Shown: piece after piece, positions 45,932 to 54,358 of the stretch | Layout of the letters: each line of letters begins with the position of its first letter | Numbering within the stretch: position 1 is the stretch's first letter | Assembly (NCBI RefSeq): GCF_014841125.1 | Contig: NZ_JACYTQ010000004.1 | Span: 186,001 to 250,000 of the forward strand | Reading direction: 5' to 3' | DNA length: 64,000 nt | Source of the DNA: Echinicola arenosa | Lineage (GTDB): Bacteria > Bacteroidota > Bacteroidia > Cytophagales > Cyclobacteriaceae | The notes under the pieces: generated by a model | The model's input: only the letters and a program-made list of their open reading frames with translations | What the model was told of the DNA's origin: nothing | Database searches by the model: none | Translations under genes and position numbers: made by a program

Positions 45932-46981
45932 TTAAATAGATCCCCGGTCAATGAAGTTGAAGACGTTCTTTACCACTTCTTTTTTGCGCTTTTTGATCAT
46001 GTAAGCGGCGGTTTCCCCCATGACCTTGAAGTCCGTGGACATCACCGTGATGCCCAATAGTTCTTTAAGTGGCGTATCATTATAGGAGATCACACCCACA
46101 TCTTCCCCCAGCTCGTATTCTTCGTCCCGAATTTGACGCATCAGGTTGACCAGGTCATTTTCCTCAATGACAATATAAGCATCATTGGGATGGAGCTCCA
46201 TTTCTGGATAGATGGTATTGATGATCTCAAAGTCGAGGTCAAACTCCACGCAGAACTTCTTGAACCCTTGTTTGATCTCTTTGGGATAAGGGTAGATTGT
46301 ATTGTCAGGATAAACCAGGATCAGTGTATCGTATTTTTTCAACCTGGCAATTCCCTCTTTCAGTGCTTTATAAATGTCCATCTTAAAATCCTGATAGATG
46401 GAAGCCACCTCGTCTCCCAAATCGGGCAGGTAATTGTCCATGATGATGACCTTATCGGGAGAGATTTTTTTCAGGCACTGGATGACCTCATCATTGTAAT
46501 TGTTATGATGAAGCTGTTCATCTTTGAAATGGGGCATGACCACATAATAGTCATATGCGCCAGCATTTTCATTCAGCAGGTTGAGCAGGTTTTTTGGTTC
46601 GCAATGGTAGATGTTCAGGTCTACCTGGGTTTCCGGCCCAAGACTGTTGACGAAGGAGTTGTAAATGCGAAGTTTATAATTGGAGAGTTTGTTCAATAGA
46701 AATAAAACCTTGATCTGGGATTGGGAAACATTGCGGGCTACATAATAGCCTTTCCCCTTGACGGATACAATGATTTTCTTCTTCTTCAACAGGTTATACG
46801 CCTTTTCTACCGTGTCACGGGAAAGGTAATATTCTTCGCTGATTTCATTGATGGAAGGGATTTTCTCTCCTACGGAGAGGTTGCCCTTTTCGATGTCCTC
46901 AATGATGGAGTTCACGATCTGCTGATATTTCGGAATCCGCGACTCCGAATCTATTCGGATGGATGTTGGAGCTTCGATCAT
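45932..46981 (-). CDS. GntR family regulator with sensory domain, paralogue 2
   Basis: 349 residues, the same layout as the protein at 41789-42844: winged helix at about 14-78 (IPKYQQIVNSIIEDIEKG, EISEEYYLSRDTVEKAYNLLKKKKI), then an effector domain with the same landmarks (VVMPHFKDEQ, DKVIIMDNYLPDL, VISYNDTPLKELL). Its start lies 20 bp from the operator candidate at 47002-47017. It heads the run of permease, small membrane protein, esterase and GntR 1. It is probably the local repressor, while the second copy may tune the response. Confidence 0.88.
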   Translation of the reverse strand: MIEAPTSIRIDSESRIPKYQQIVNSIIEDIEKGNLSVGEKIPSINEISEEYYLSRDTVEKAYNLLKKKKIIVSVKGKGYYVARNVSQSQIKVLFLLNKLSNYKLRIYNSFVNSLGPETQVDLNIYHCEPKNLLNLLNENAGAYDYYVVMPHFKDEQLHHNNYNDEVIQCLKKISPDKVIIMDNYLPDLGDEVASIYQDFKMDIYKALKEGIARLKKYDTLILVYPDNTIYPYPKEIKQGFKKFCVEFDLDFEIINTIYPEMELHPNDAYIVIEENDLVNLMRQIRDEEYELGEDVGVISYNDTPLKELLGITVMSTDFKVMGETAAYMIKKRKKEVVKNVFNFIDRGSI

Positions 46982-47001
46982 TTTTGGGGTTACAGGTTAA
47001 T

Positions 47002-47017
47002 TGCGCAATCGATTGTA
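47002..47017. promoter_or_regulatory. GntR operator candidate, site 1
   Basis: TGCGCAATCGATTGTA with a perfect ten-base centre CAATCGATTG. It lies 21 bp upstream of the GntR 2 start codon. Confidence 0.55.
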
Positions 47018-47279
47018 ATATAACTATAACTTGATATACTAAGCAAGTACCGAAAATTATTTTATATAGACGGACATTTTTTAGGTTAGCATAATTTGGT
47101 TAAATGGCTCGTCTTAATTCTTATAAGTCCTATATTGACGGTTTTAGGTAAAATATTCTTTGGGAGAACTCCTCAAATAATTTAATGAAATAATATGGGA
47201 TAATAAAGCCTAGTTAATTTTTTGTAGTCGCTTTAAAATCCAACAACTTTTTATAGAACGTCAGAAAAGCAATTTATTG

Positions 47280-47295
47280 TGTAATCGATTGCGCA
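47280..47295. promoter_or_regulatory. GntR operator candidate, site 2
   Basis: TGTAATCGATTGCGCA is the reverse complement of TGCGCAATCGATTACA and differs from site 1 only in the last bases. It probably binds the same regulator. Confidence 0.55.
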
Positions 47296-47543
47296 TAGGA
47301 ATTTACTTTTGTTTATTAGTCCGTTACTATGGCCACCACCTTGCTGTTAAACACTTTTCGTATTGGTTGGCTTTAAGTTTTTCACCGAAAGGACTATTCT
47401 ATTGATCAGTTTAGGCGATGTTTAACGGGAAGTTCGGGATGGCGAAATGAAAATTTTGAACCTGGTTAGTTAATGGAATCAGATTGGTTAATTTAGATGG
47501 ACAGAACTCCCAGACGGCTGGGGCAATCTAAATGATAAAATAA

Positions 47544-48122
47544 ATGAACGGCGAAATCGAAAGCTTTGATCCTGCAGACAAAAAGGCATGGCGGGAATGG
47601 TTGGAGAAAAACCATAAGATAAAGGATGCTGTTTGGTTAATCATTCATAAGAAGGGTTCTTCTAAGCCCAACCTGTCTTGGAGTGAAACGGTTGATGAGG
47701 CACTTTGTTTTGGATGGATTGACAGTACCAAGCGGCCAATTGATTCGGAAAAGTATATCCAGTATTTTGGAAAGCGGAAGCCAAACAGTATCTGGTCAAA
47801 AATAAACAAAGATAAAATCGAACAACTGATTACATCAGGTCTTATGAGCGAATCAGGCTTGGAGAGTGTCAAAATAGCCAAGCAAAATGGTTCCTGGACC
47901 CTGTTGGATAGCGCTGAAAAGCTGGAAATACCAGTAGACTTGGAGGAAGCTTTTGGACAAAGACCTGCGGCCAAAACATATTTCTTAAGTTTAAGTAAGT
48001 CTTCCAGAAAGTCCCTACTGCAATGGATAGCCATGGCAAAAAGGCCTGCAACCAGGGAGAAAAGAATCAGTGAACTGATAGAGAGCGCAAGTAAAGAAGA
48101 GCGGCCCAAGCAGTTTAGGTGA
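47544..48122 (+). CDS. YdeI/OmpD-associated family protein
   Basis: 192 residues, single-domain member. Opening VWLIIHKKGSSKPNLSWSETVDEALCFGWIDS is a clear family signature, with KPNSIWSKINKDKIEQLI in the middle and FLSLSKSSRKSLLQWIAMAKRPATREKRI at the end. Proteins of this family are annotated as bacteriocin-protection or stress proteins; biochemistry unknown. It is separate from the DUF1801-fused relative at 24990-25613. It begins the accessory stretch, with repeat units directly downstream. Confidence 0.88.
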   Translation: MNGEIESFDPADKKAWREWLEKNHKIKDAVWLIIHKKGSSKPNLSWSETVDEALCFGWIDSTKRPIDSEKYIQYFGKRKPNSIWSKINKDKIEQLITSGLMSESGLESVKIAKQNGSWTLLDSAEKLEIPVDLEEAFGQRPAAKTYFLSLSKSSRKSLLQWIAMAKRPATREKRISELIESASKEERPKQFR

Positions 48123-48172
48123 TGAAGAGGCGGCTTATGATTTGAGAGGATGGTTCCTGATGATACGCCCAC

Positions 48173-48262
48173 ATTTCAACCGCGTTTGCAACGCGGTTGA
48201 AATTTGAATTATAGCGTCCAAAATGCTTAAATTTAGGAGTCCTCGTTGCAAACGAGGACTAG
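48173..48262 (+). repeat. Four-hairpin repeat R1, unit A1 (short form)
   Basis: A perfect 13-bp stem (TTTCAACCGCGTT, loop TGC, complement) starts the unit. The second hairpin is missing. A degenerate third (AGCGTCCAAAATGCT) and an intact fourth (AGTCCTCGTT...AACGAGGACT) follow. The 384-bp gap 48123-48506 holds this unit and A2 and no gene. Confidence 0.8.
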
Positions 48263-48340
48263 AATGGGTAATAGAAAAACATCGTTCATATCCCTTACTT
48301 CTTAGTCGTGAAAAAGTGATAGTAGTGATCAGGATCGGAC

Positions 48341-48426
48341 CCCGCGCTAAACCGCGTTTGCAACGCGGTTTGCTAAATCCGGGCATTTGCAATGCGGCTC
48401 ATTGAATAATCATGGTGTTGATAAAC
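48341..48426 (+). repeat. R1 unit A2 (5' part)
   Basis: Hairpin 1 (CCGCGTTTGCAACGCGG) and hairpin 2 (GCATTTGCAATGC) are intact. The rest has decayed, although the TTATGGCGTTGATAAAC region can still be traced. Confidence 0.7.
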
Positions 48427-48506
48427 ACATGCCTCCAAGCTGACCCTCGTACATCATGGGGGCCGTATTAGAGGCATGAGCCGAATAATTTATGGATGGC
48501 TCAGGC

Positions 48507-48893
48507 TTACTTCTTTTTAACGGCGCTCCATTTCATTAAGGCAGCGATTTCTTCTTCGGACAATTTCCCTTCAGGTTTATTTTCCAAGAATCTTTTGGGT
48601 GGCATATCCCCTTTTGCGAGCACTTCATAGATTTTTGCTTTGGCATCTATCTGCTCAGACTTTTTGGTAGCTTCCAGCGCATCCCAGTCTAACTTGGACT
48701 TGGCCTTTTCGCTCTTTGCATTGGCATTGTGGCAGCCATAGCATTTTTCATCGACGATGGCCTTGACCTTTTTGGGCATTTTCTTCATGACGGCATGGAG
48801 TTCTGGGCTGTCAGGAGTTTCAGATTTTTGGGTCCCTTGAAAGAACAAAAGGCCGATAATGGCGGCCATAGGAATTAAAAATAGCTTTTTCAT
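48507..48893 (-). CDS. Exported haem-binding domain (cytochrome c-like) protein
   Basis: 128 residues with an N-terminal signal/anchor (MKKLFLIPMAAIIGLLFF). One haem attachment motif CYGCH lies at about 51-55, and a methionine-containing GDMPPKRFLENKPEGKLSEEEIAALMKW segment provides the possible axial Met. This is the small haem-binding domain common in Bacteroidota envelopes. Probably periplasmic electron transfer or haem sensing. A decayed relative is present at 18035-18157. Confidence 0.85.
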   Translation of the reverse strand: MKKLFLIPMAAIIGLLFFQGTQKSETPDSPELHAVMKKMPKKVKAIVDEKCYGCHNANAKSEKAKSKLDWDALEATKKSEQIDAKAKIYEVLAKGDMPPKRFLENKPEGKLSEEEIAALMKWSAVKKK

Positions 48894-49127
48894 ATGGTGG
48901 TTGAAGGTTTGTACAAGGAATAATAGATAATATTATGCATTAGTGCAATTGTACGATAATTTATTTTGACGCTTTTATATGTATTAATGCTTTTTAATGA
49001 ATTGAGGTGATGATTTTGTGTTTATGTTTGGCGGATTTAATTGTTGTGCCATCCTTTTCTAAACCACATTTATTTACTGTAGCAGTTGAGCAGAAATTAA
49101 CGTCTTGGGTAAAAACAAATTTTAGTT

Positions 49128-49778
49128 ATGATGAAAAAGCTTCTTTTACTATCCTTTTTCCTGATCCAAACTGGCCTTTATGCCCAAGAAAAAGGCCAGT
49201 GGGGTTTTGGTATTGAGTTTTCAGTGGATAAGATGGATTTGGCCATGGAGCGTTTCCATAACAACTATTTGGTGACGGATGGAAATGTAAATGGATATGG
49301 GGTTGATTTTGATCAGTTTAATTTCAGTTTGGGCTTATCAAGTCAATATCATATTCAGAAAAAGTTAAGCCTGTCTTCAGGGATCCTTTTTTCCAACAAA
49401 GATTTTTCTGGGACTTATAACTGTGCTTCATGCTTAACACAATTCAGACTTGCTTATCCTGAAGTAGTCTTGGTGAAACAACAATTTTTAACCATTCCCT
49501 TGTCCATAAATTATAGCCTTTTAACAGGCAGGTTAAGGCCAGTATTGACGGGTGGATTTAGAAATAATATTGAAGTCAAAAATGACCTTGAAGAATTAAG
49601 TAATGGGTATTTTTTAGAAGGTTTCTTTGGCGCAGGAATATATTATGCACTGGCAGAGAAGCTCGATGCAGGAATCGGCTATCGCTATCAAACCGCCCTG
49701 TCAGACCTGTACAAGACCGATGAATTTAATCTAAGAAGTAATAGCATCTTTTTGCAGGTGAGTTACTCTTTAAGGTAG
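49128..49778 (+). CDS. Outer-membrane beta-barrel protein
   Basis: 216 residues; signal peptide at 1-20 (MMKKLLLLSFFLIQTGLYAQ; the second ATG at 49131 is an equally likely start). The mature part shows alternating strands of a small porin-family or OmpA-like barrel: GQWGFGIEFSVDKM, LSLSSGILFSNKDFSG, FLTIPLSINYSLL, and the final IFLQVSYSLR with an aromatic residue near the C-terminus. Function unknown. Monocistronic. Confidence 0.8.
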   Translation: MMKKLLLLSFFLIQTGLYAQEKGQWGFGIEFSVDKMDLAMERFHNNYLVTDGNVNGYGVDFDQFNFSLGLSSQYHIQKKLSLSSGILFSNKDFSGTYNCASCLTQFRLAYPEVVLVKQQFLTIPLSINYSLLTGRLRPVLTGGFRNNIEVKNDLEELSNGYFLEGFFGAGIYYALAEKLDAGIGYRYQTALSDLYKTDEFNLRSNSIFLQVSYSLR

Positions 49779-49877
49779 GGGGCATTATTTAGGCTTTTTA
49801 AGCCATGTTTGTATCAGGGGAGGAATTCATTGCATTTGGAGTAGGGTGATTGAGGTGAACTTATGACCTTGAAAAGC

Positions 49878-49913
49878 CGGGATTTAATCGTCCTCCTTGC
49901 AAAAGAAGAGGAA
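49878..49913 (+). repeat. R1 remnant
   Basis: CGGGATTTAATCGTCCTCCT, then TGCAAAAGAAGAGG, resembles the tail (GATTTAGGAGTCCTCGTTGC, AAACGAGG) of the R1 unit with several changes. It is probably a decayed copy. Confidence 0.45.
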
Positions 49914-49978
49914 ATTGAGATAAATAACTACAGGTTACCATCCCCAGGATATTCACCATTATTGTGTATTATAAATAG

Positions 49979-50716
49979 ATGAAGTACCAAGAAACAAAAC
50001 CGTGTAATCAGTTAAAGGATCATGTACATTCTTTTTGGGAGCTAAAGGGCGAAGAAAATGATAGTGCTTGGGAAAGAATATTTCCTGATGGATGTCCAGG
50101 CCTAGTGGTCAATCTTGGAGATAGTTGTATAACTGATAATGGTGAGCTTGCTATGGAGTATGGAAAAACCTATGCAGTGGGAGCAATGACAACTTTCAAA
50201 GAAAGTTTTGTGGATGAGAATACACGTCTAGTCGGCGTTTGTTTCAAGCCTTCTGCATTTTCATCTTTTTACTCTTACGCATCTTTAAATGACCTGAAAA
50301 ATCAAACGGTCCTATTTGACCAAAGCCTTTCTTTTGATAAAGATAAGCTTTATGATGAAAATCATTATGCTTATTTAAACCGATTCCTGCTTGAAAGAAT
50401 GAACTGTAAATACAATAGAATAAATCCTTTGTTACAAGATATACATCAGTCAAAGGGCCGTTTAAACATTGAAGAATTATCCAAGAAAAACCATATCTCA
50501 ATAAGACAGGTAGAAAGGATATTTAAAGAGTTTGTTGGGCTGACACCAAAGGAATATTCCAAAATCATCCGGTTTCAAAGCGCCTTAAGGCTAATTCAAT
50601 CTTCAAGTGAGCGTCGAAGTATATTGGATATTGCGTTTGAATGCGGATATTATGATCATTCCCATCTCAACCATGAAATCAAGCGTATTACTGGACTTGC
50701 ACCATCACAGCTATAA
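49979..50716 (+). CDS. AraC family transcriptional regulator
   Basis: 245 residues. N-terminal DUF6597-type ligand domain (CNQLKDHVHSFWELKG ... FPDGCPGLVVNLGDS). C-terminal double helix-turn-helix at about 155-245 (LNIEELSKKNHISIRQVERIFKEFVGLTPKEYSKIIRFQSAL, then DIAFECGYYDHSHLNHEIKRITG), the complete AraC signature. It lies 72 bp before a dihydrofolate-reductase-like gene on the same strand, which may be its target. Activator role inferred. Confidence 0.9.
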   Translation: MKYQETKPCNQLKDHVHSFWELKGEENDSAWERIFPDGCPGLVVNLGDSCITDNGELAMEYGKTYAVGAMTTFKESFVDENTRLVGVCFKPSAFSSFYSYASLNDLKNQTVLFDQSLSFDKDKLYDENHYAYLNRFLLERMNCKYNRINPLLQDIHQSKGRLNIEELSKKNHISIRQVERIFKEFVGLTPKEYSKIIRFQSALRLIQSSSERRSILDIAFECGYYDHSHLNHEIKRITGLAPSQL

Positions 50717-50788
50717 TTTGTCGCTTTTTTACAAAGTACCGATAATGCTCAAGTGTTACTTTTGTAATATCATTAAAACTTAAGAGAC

Positions 50789-51322
50789 ATGCGTAAAGTA
50801 TCCCTTTTCATTGCCAGCAGTTTAGATGGTTATATTGCCAAGCCCAATGATGATCTCAGCTTCTTGAAGCAGGTAGAAAAGGAGGGTGAAGACTATGGGT
50901 ATGCCCAATTCACTGAGACCATTGATACCTTGATTATCGGTAGAAAGACCTATGATTATGTACTTCGAGAAATAGGACCATCTCACTATGATAATGGACA
51001 GCGAGATGTATATGTCATCACCAGGACCCCAAAAGCAAAAATAGGCAGGACATCTTTTTATACAGGAAGTTTAGTGGAATTGGTGAAGGAGCTAAAGTCT
51101 CAAAAAGGGAAGCATATTTATTGTGATGGAGGTGCGGAGGTAATCAATGAACTGCTAAAAAATGATTTGATTGATGAGTTGATCATTTCTATCGTTCCTG
51201 TGTTACTGGGCCATGGAACGAGATTATTTAAGGACGGAAGGCCCGAGCAATTGCTTGAATTTATAAAGGCAGAAACATTTGATACAGGACTGGTCCAGTT
51301 ATGTTACAAACGAAAAAGGTAG
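50789..51322 (+). CDS. Dihydrofolate reductase family (RibD C-terminal-like) protein
   Basis: 177 residues. Starts VSLFIASSLDGYIAKPNDDL, has the NADPH-site region TLIIGRKTYD, HIYCDGGAEVINELL and the final IIDELIISIVPVLLGHGTRLF. This is the common 'dihydrofolate reductase family' of Bacteroidota, related to the pyrimidine reductase domain of RibD; the real substrate is generally unknown. It is directly downstream of an AraC regulator and followed by R1 repeats. Confidence 0.9.
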   Translation: MRKVSLFIASSLDGYIAKPNDDLSFLKQVEKEGEDYGYAQFTETIDTLIIGRKTYDYVLREIGPSHYDNGQRDVYVITRTPKAKIGRTSFYTGSLVELVKELKSQKGKHIYCDGGAEVINELLKNDLIDELIISIVPVLLGHGTRLFKDGRPEQLLEFIKAETFDTGLVQLCYKRKR

Positions 51323-51331
51323 AGCCTTTTC

Positions 51332-51419
51332 TAAGCCGCATTTTCAATGCGGCTTTGGGATAAATTATGGTTTTAGAAACGCAAAGATTTATAAGTCCTC
51401 CTTGCAAACGAGGACTAGG
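51332..51419 (+). repeat. R1 unit B1 (lacks hairpin 1)
   Basis: Starts at hairpin 2 with an extended stem (AAGCCGCATT..AATGCGGCTT), then GGATAAATTATGG, a degenerate third hairpin and AGTCCTCCTTGCAAACGAGGACT. Confidence 0.75.
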
Positions 51420-51460
51420 TTTGGTTTTTCAGTCTAGCGTCACACATCTTTCCCTACCCT

Positions 51461-51579
51461 CGCTAACCCGTGTTTGCAACGCGGGTTGCTAAATTAGCGC
51501 ATTTGTAATGCGGCTTTAGGATAAATTATGGCGTTAAAAACGCAAGGATTTATAAGTCCTCGTTACAAACAAGGACTAG
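51461..51579 (+). repeat. R1 unit B2 (complete)
   Basis: All four hairpins are present with some mismatches: AACCCGTGTTTGCAACGCGGGTT, GCATTTGTAATGC, GCGTTAAAAACGC and AGTCCTCGTTACAAACAAGGACT (last one given in two parts by its stems). Confidence 0.8.
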
Positions 51580-51694
51580 AAGTGTGAATTGTGCCCCAGG
51601 TATATTTTAGTATTTTTTTGGTTCTATTTTATTCCCCCCAACTCCCTTATAGTCCTTACACATCCTTTACTTCCATTTGGGTGAAAACAGAATA

Positions 51695-51771
51695 ATCTTC
51701 GGATCACTCAGGGATCTCCTTCGGATCACCTTCGGATTAAGCTCGGAAATACCCGAGTGAAATCCGAAGAT
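51695..51771 (+). other. Long inverted repeat in the leader of the DUF6266 gene
   Basis: ATCTTCGGAT (51695-51704) is the exact complement of ATCCGAAGAT (51762-51771). Next to it, CACTC (51705-51709) can pair with GAGTG (51754-51758), leaving AAA unpaired on the right arm. Two further copies of CTTCGGAT lie inside the loop. It could be a structured leader RNA or a terminator-like element 120 bp before the start codon. Confidence 0.5.
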
Positions 51772-51892
51772 AATTTGGAATTGTTCCTTGATCAATCCAG
51801 AGGAAGTGTAACGTAAATACTTGACTGGTGTAAGGTAATTGCTTAACTTATTGAGACTTATTGTTAGCCAGTTTTAACTTTAACCTTTTTTA

Positions 51893-52549
51893 ATGATGGC
51901 AAAAGCAGATGGAATATTCAGTAAACTCAGGGGGAAAGTAGGGGGAGTTGTTTTTTATGTAGTGGACGGAGAGACCTATGTCAGGGAGTATGTAGAGGAA
52001 CCCAAGGTCGGTGAGCCTTCCCCCATCCAGCAACTTTACAGGAACAAATTCGGCATGGCCTCCCATTTTCTCCGGCCCTTAAAAGTGCCCGTGGAATTTG
52101 GTTTTCAAGATTTCCGTAAGGGTATGCGCACGGGGATGAACGCGGCCATAGGGCATGCGGCGAAAAATGCCTTTTATGGAGGAGGTGTGGATCCACTTCA
52201 GCTGATCCCTGCCCAATTGAAAGTAAGTATGGGGCCACTGACCGGGGCGAGAAGTGCCCAAGTGAGCTGGTTGGATGATGAACATGTCCGCTTTTCCTGG
52301 GAAAACAACATTGGCGAAGGCAGTGCCAGACATTTTGATCAGGCTATGCTTGTCCTCTACAATGCCGAAGATCAAAGGGTAGAATATGTCCTGGAAGGAA
52401 GTTATCGGTCTAAAGAGCATGAGGATGTCAAGGTCTTAAGAGGCAAGGAACATGAGGGGAAACTACATGCCTATATCAGTTTCCATCATTATAGCCGCAG
52501 GACCAAGAAAAGAACTTTTTCCGATAGCGAGTATTTGGGATTGGTGTAG
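51893..52549 (+). CDS. DUF6266 family protein
   Basis: 218 residues. The beginning GIFSKLRGKVGGVVFYVVDGETYVRE and QLYRNKFGMASHFLRPLKV match DUF6266, a family of Bacteroidota proteins of unknown function that often sit in accessory regions. The C-terminal part is beta-rich (VSWLDDEHVRFSWENN, QAMLVLYNAEDQRVEYVL). Two consecutive ATG codons open the frame. It is flanked by R1 units on both sides and preceded by a long inverted repeat. Confidence 0.8.
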   Translation: MMAKADGIFSKLRGKVGGVVFYVVDGETYVREYVEEPKVGEPSPIQQLYRNKFGMASHFLRPLKVPVEFGFQDFRKGMRTGMNAAIGHAAKNAFYGGGVDPLQLIPAQLKVSMGPLTGARSAQVSWLDDEHVRFSWENNIGEGSARHFDQAMLVLYNAEDQRVEYVLEGSYRSKEHEDVKVLRGKEHEGKLHAYISFHHYSRRTKKRTFSDSEYLGLV

Positions 52550-52571
52550 GGGGCGGTCTAAATTAACCCTT

Positions 52572-52689
52572 CCTAACCCGCGTTTGCAACGCGGGTTGCT
52601 AAATACTAGTATTTGCAATGCGGCTTTTGGGCAAAATGTGGCGTTGAAAACGCATGGATTTAGGAGTCCTCGTTGCAAACGAGGACTAG
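52572..52689 (+). repeat. R1 unit C (complete)
   Basis: Best-preserved copy: AACCCGCGTT/AACGCGGGTT, then TATTTGCAATG (decayed first base), GCGTTGAAAACGC and AGTCCTCGTT/AACGAGGACT. It begins 22 bp after the DUF6266 stop codon. The 286-bp gap 52550-52835 contains nothing else recognisable. Confidence 0.85.
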
Positions 52690-52835
52690 GGTATGATAGC
52701 TGTTTAGCGGTGGCTTTCCTCCTTAGGTGGACAAGATTTGGATAGATAATAACGGTGAAATCATGCTGATAAAACCAATTTTAGCATCTATTATACATCA
52801 TATAGAACAATATCATTTACCTTAAATCTAAGATC

Positions 52836-53729
52836 ATGAGTAAAAAGGAACATAAACTCGATCATGCCCATTTTTTGGTTCCTCCAGGAAAAAAGGTAAA
52901 TCTCAAGGATTATGCCCCTGGGTTTACTGGAGGATTTCACGGTAAAAAGGAAGCGAAAAGGGCTTTGCTGGAAGATGTTTCCGAGTTGGCAGAAGCGCAA
53001 GAGCTGCTTTGGGCCAGTGCCCAGAAATCTGTGCTGATCATTTTACAGGCCATGGATGCTGCAGGAAAGGATGGGACTATCAAACATGTTATGTCAGGAG
53101 TGAATCCACAAGGGGTTGATGTACATAGTTTTAAAGCCCCCAATGAAGCAGAACGTTTGCATCATTTTTTATGGCGGTTTATGCAAAGGTTGCCGGCTAG
53201 GGGAAGGATTGCGATTTTTAACCGGTCCTATTTTGAGGAAGTATTGGTCGTGAGGGTACATCCTGAATTTTTAGAGACCCAGCATATTTCCTCCAAGCAG
53301 CAAAATATACCACTGGACCAACTATGGCAAGAAAGGTATGATATCATCAATGAGTTTGAAAAAGTAATAGATCGGCAGGATGTGTGTATCATAAAATTCT
53401 TCCTTCACCTATCCAAGGATGAACAGAAGGATCGATTTCTCGATCGACTGAACGATGCAGATAAACACTGGAAGTTCTCTGCTGCAGATTTAAGTGAACG
53501 CAAATATTGGGACGATTATCAAAAGGCTTTTGAAGATATGCTTAGCGCCACAAGTACGGCACATGCACCATGGTATATTATTCCTGCCGATCACAAATGG
53601 TTTTCTAGGGCGGCGGTAGCAGATATCATTACGGCACGTATTCAGGAAATGGAGCTCGAACCTCCTCAAGTTGACGATGAACAACGTGCTTTGTTAAAAA
53701 TCGCCAAACAAAAGTTGCTCAAGGAGTAA
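52836..53729 (+). CDS. Polyphosphate kinase 2 family protein
   Basis: 297 residues with the PPK2 nucleotide-binding fold. Walker A AMDAAGKDGT is at about 70-79, and lid and catalytic region RIAIFNRSYFEEVLVVRVHPEFL at about 126-148. RYDIINEFEKVI, FFLHLSKDEQKDRFLDRL and WKFSAADLSERKYWDDY follow as in polyphosphate:AMP/ADP phosphotransferases. It would phosphorylate nucleoside mono- or diphosphates with polyphosphate, in the cytoplasm. The sub-class (AMP or ADP) is not decided. Monocistronic between R1 units. Confidence 0.92.
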   Translation: MSKKEHKLDHAHFLVPPGKKVNLKDYAPGFTGGFHGKKEAKRALLEDVSELAEAQELLWASAQKSVLIILQAMDAAGKDGTIKHVMSGVNPQGVDVHSFKAPNEAERLHHFLWRFMQRLPARGRIAIFNRSYFEEVLVVRVHPEFLETQHISSKQQNIPLDQLWQERYDIINEFEKVIDRQDVCIIKFFLHLSKDEQKDRFLDRLNDADKHWKFSAADLSERKYWDDYQKAFEDMLSATSTAHAPWYIIPADHKWFSRAAVADIITARIQEMELEPPQVDDEQRALLKIAKQKLLKE

Positions 53730-53888
53730 GCTTTAATTTTAAAAATGACTATTCGCAATGTTGCACGTAGCTATATTTTCTTTGGTTTATGCTTTTATGA
53801 TTCTTTTTCTGTCCTTTTATTCAGGCATTGTTTTATTTTTAATGGTCTTCATGAATACTCCGTATTTCCATTGATGAAAAGGACCAAA

Positions 53889-53906
53889 TCCCGATAGCTA
53901 TCGGGA
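53889..53906. repeat. 18-bp perfect palindrome
   Basis: TCCCGATAGCTATCGGGA is fully self-complementary. A related hairpin with a CCCG-CTAT-CGGG centre is at 30605-30628. It is probably a short dispersed palindromic repeat. Confidence 0.7.
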
Positions 53907-53975
53907 CTAGGCCGGTGGTGCGGCATTTAAATTGGGTATACCGATTTATCTTTAATATAGGAATCCTTTATCCCT

Positions 53976-54094
53976 TGCTAACCCGCGTTTGCAACGCGGT
54001 TTGCTAAATCCAAGCATTTGCAATGCGGTTTTAATACGAATTGTAGCGTTTAAAACGCTTAGATTTAGGAGTCCTTGTTAAAAACGAGGACTAG
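53976..54094 (+). repeat. R1 unit D (complete)
   Basis: Hairpins CCGCGTT/AACGCGG, AGCATTTGCAATGC, AGCGTTTAAAACGCT and a mutated fourth (AGTCCTTGTT/AACGAGGACT). It is nearly identical to unit F at 62234-62349, pointing to a recent common source. Confidence 0.85.
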
Positions 54095-54217
54095 AGAGGG
54101 AATGATGTAAGGGTATTCCTTCACAAATGGGGATTTTTAGAATTAATTGAACCACATAGACACAATAGCAATCATAGTGTTCTCTGTGCCTCATGCGGCT
54201 AAAAAAATAATACAGAT

Positions 54218-54358
54218 ATGCGAACCACACAGAAAGCGATAGATGAGTTGACCTACAAAATCATTGGTTGTGCTATTGAAGTGCATAAGCAGATTGGGCC
54301 GGGTCTTCTAGAAAGCGTATATTCACTTTTCAAAGCAAATTTGAAGAATGGACGCTGA
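54218..54358 (+). pseudogene. Truncated GxxExxY protein gene
   Basis: 46 codons encode the start of a GxxExxY protein (ELTYKIIGCAIEVHKQIGPG, then LLESVYS), after which the sequence loses the family pattern and stops. The intact protein is usually about 125 residues. The last 11 bp overlap the start of the Crp-like gene, so the rest was probably lost by a deletion or by junction with the following operon. Confidence 0.75.

Larger units (their letters stand above)
46982..47543. other. 562-bp control region upstream of GntR 2
   Basis: No gene. It contains two operator candidates in opposite orientation (47002-47017 and 47280-47295), about 263 bp apart, consistent with looping. The remainder is AT-rich with no further structure recognised. 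Confidence 0.5.
51323..51892. other. 570-bp gap with repeats and an inverted repeat
   Basis: Two R1 units (51332-51419, 51461-51579) and a long imperfect inverted repeat (51695-51771) fill most of it. No gene. Confidence 0.6.
53730..54217. other. 488-bp gap with palindrome and R1 unit
   Basis: Contains the 18-bp palindrome (53889-53906), R1 unit D (53976-54094) and a stretch (54146-54205) of the kind often found in front of GxxExxY genes. No intact gene. Confidence 0.5.

Noticed and set aside
48135-48405. Open frames on both strands within the R1 units
   Set aside because: Their translations consist of the repeat itself (RCKRGL and similar) and recur wherever the repeat occurs.
48173-54094. 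R1 repeats as a CRISPR array
   Set aside because: Units are about 115 bp with internal hairpins, spaced irregularly by hundreds to thousands of bases with genes between them; no uniform spacers and no cas1/cas2.
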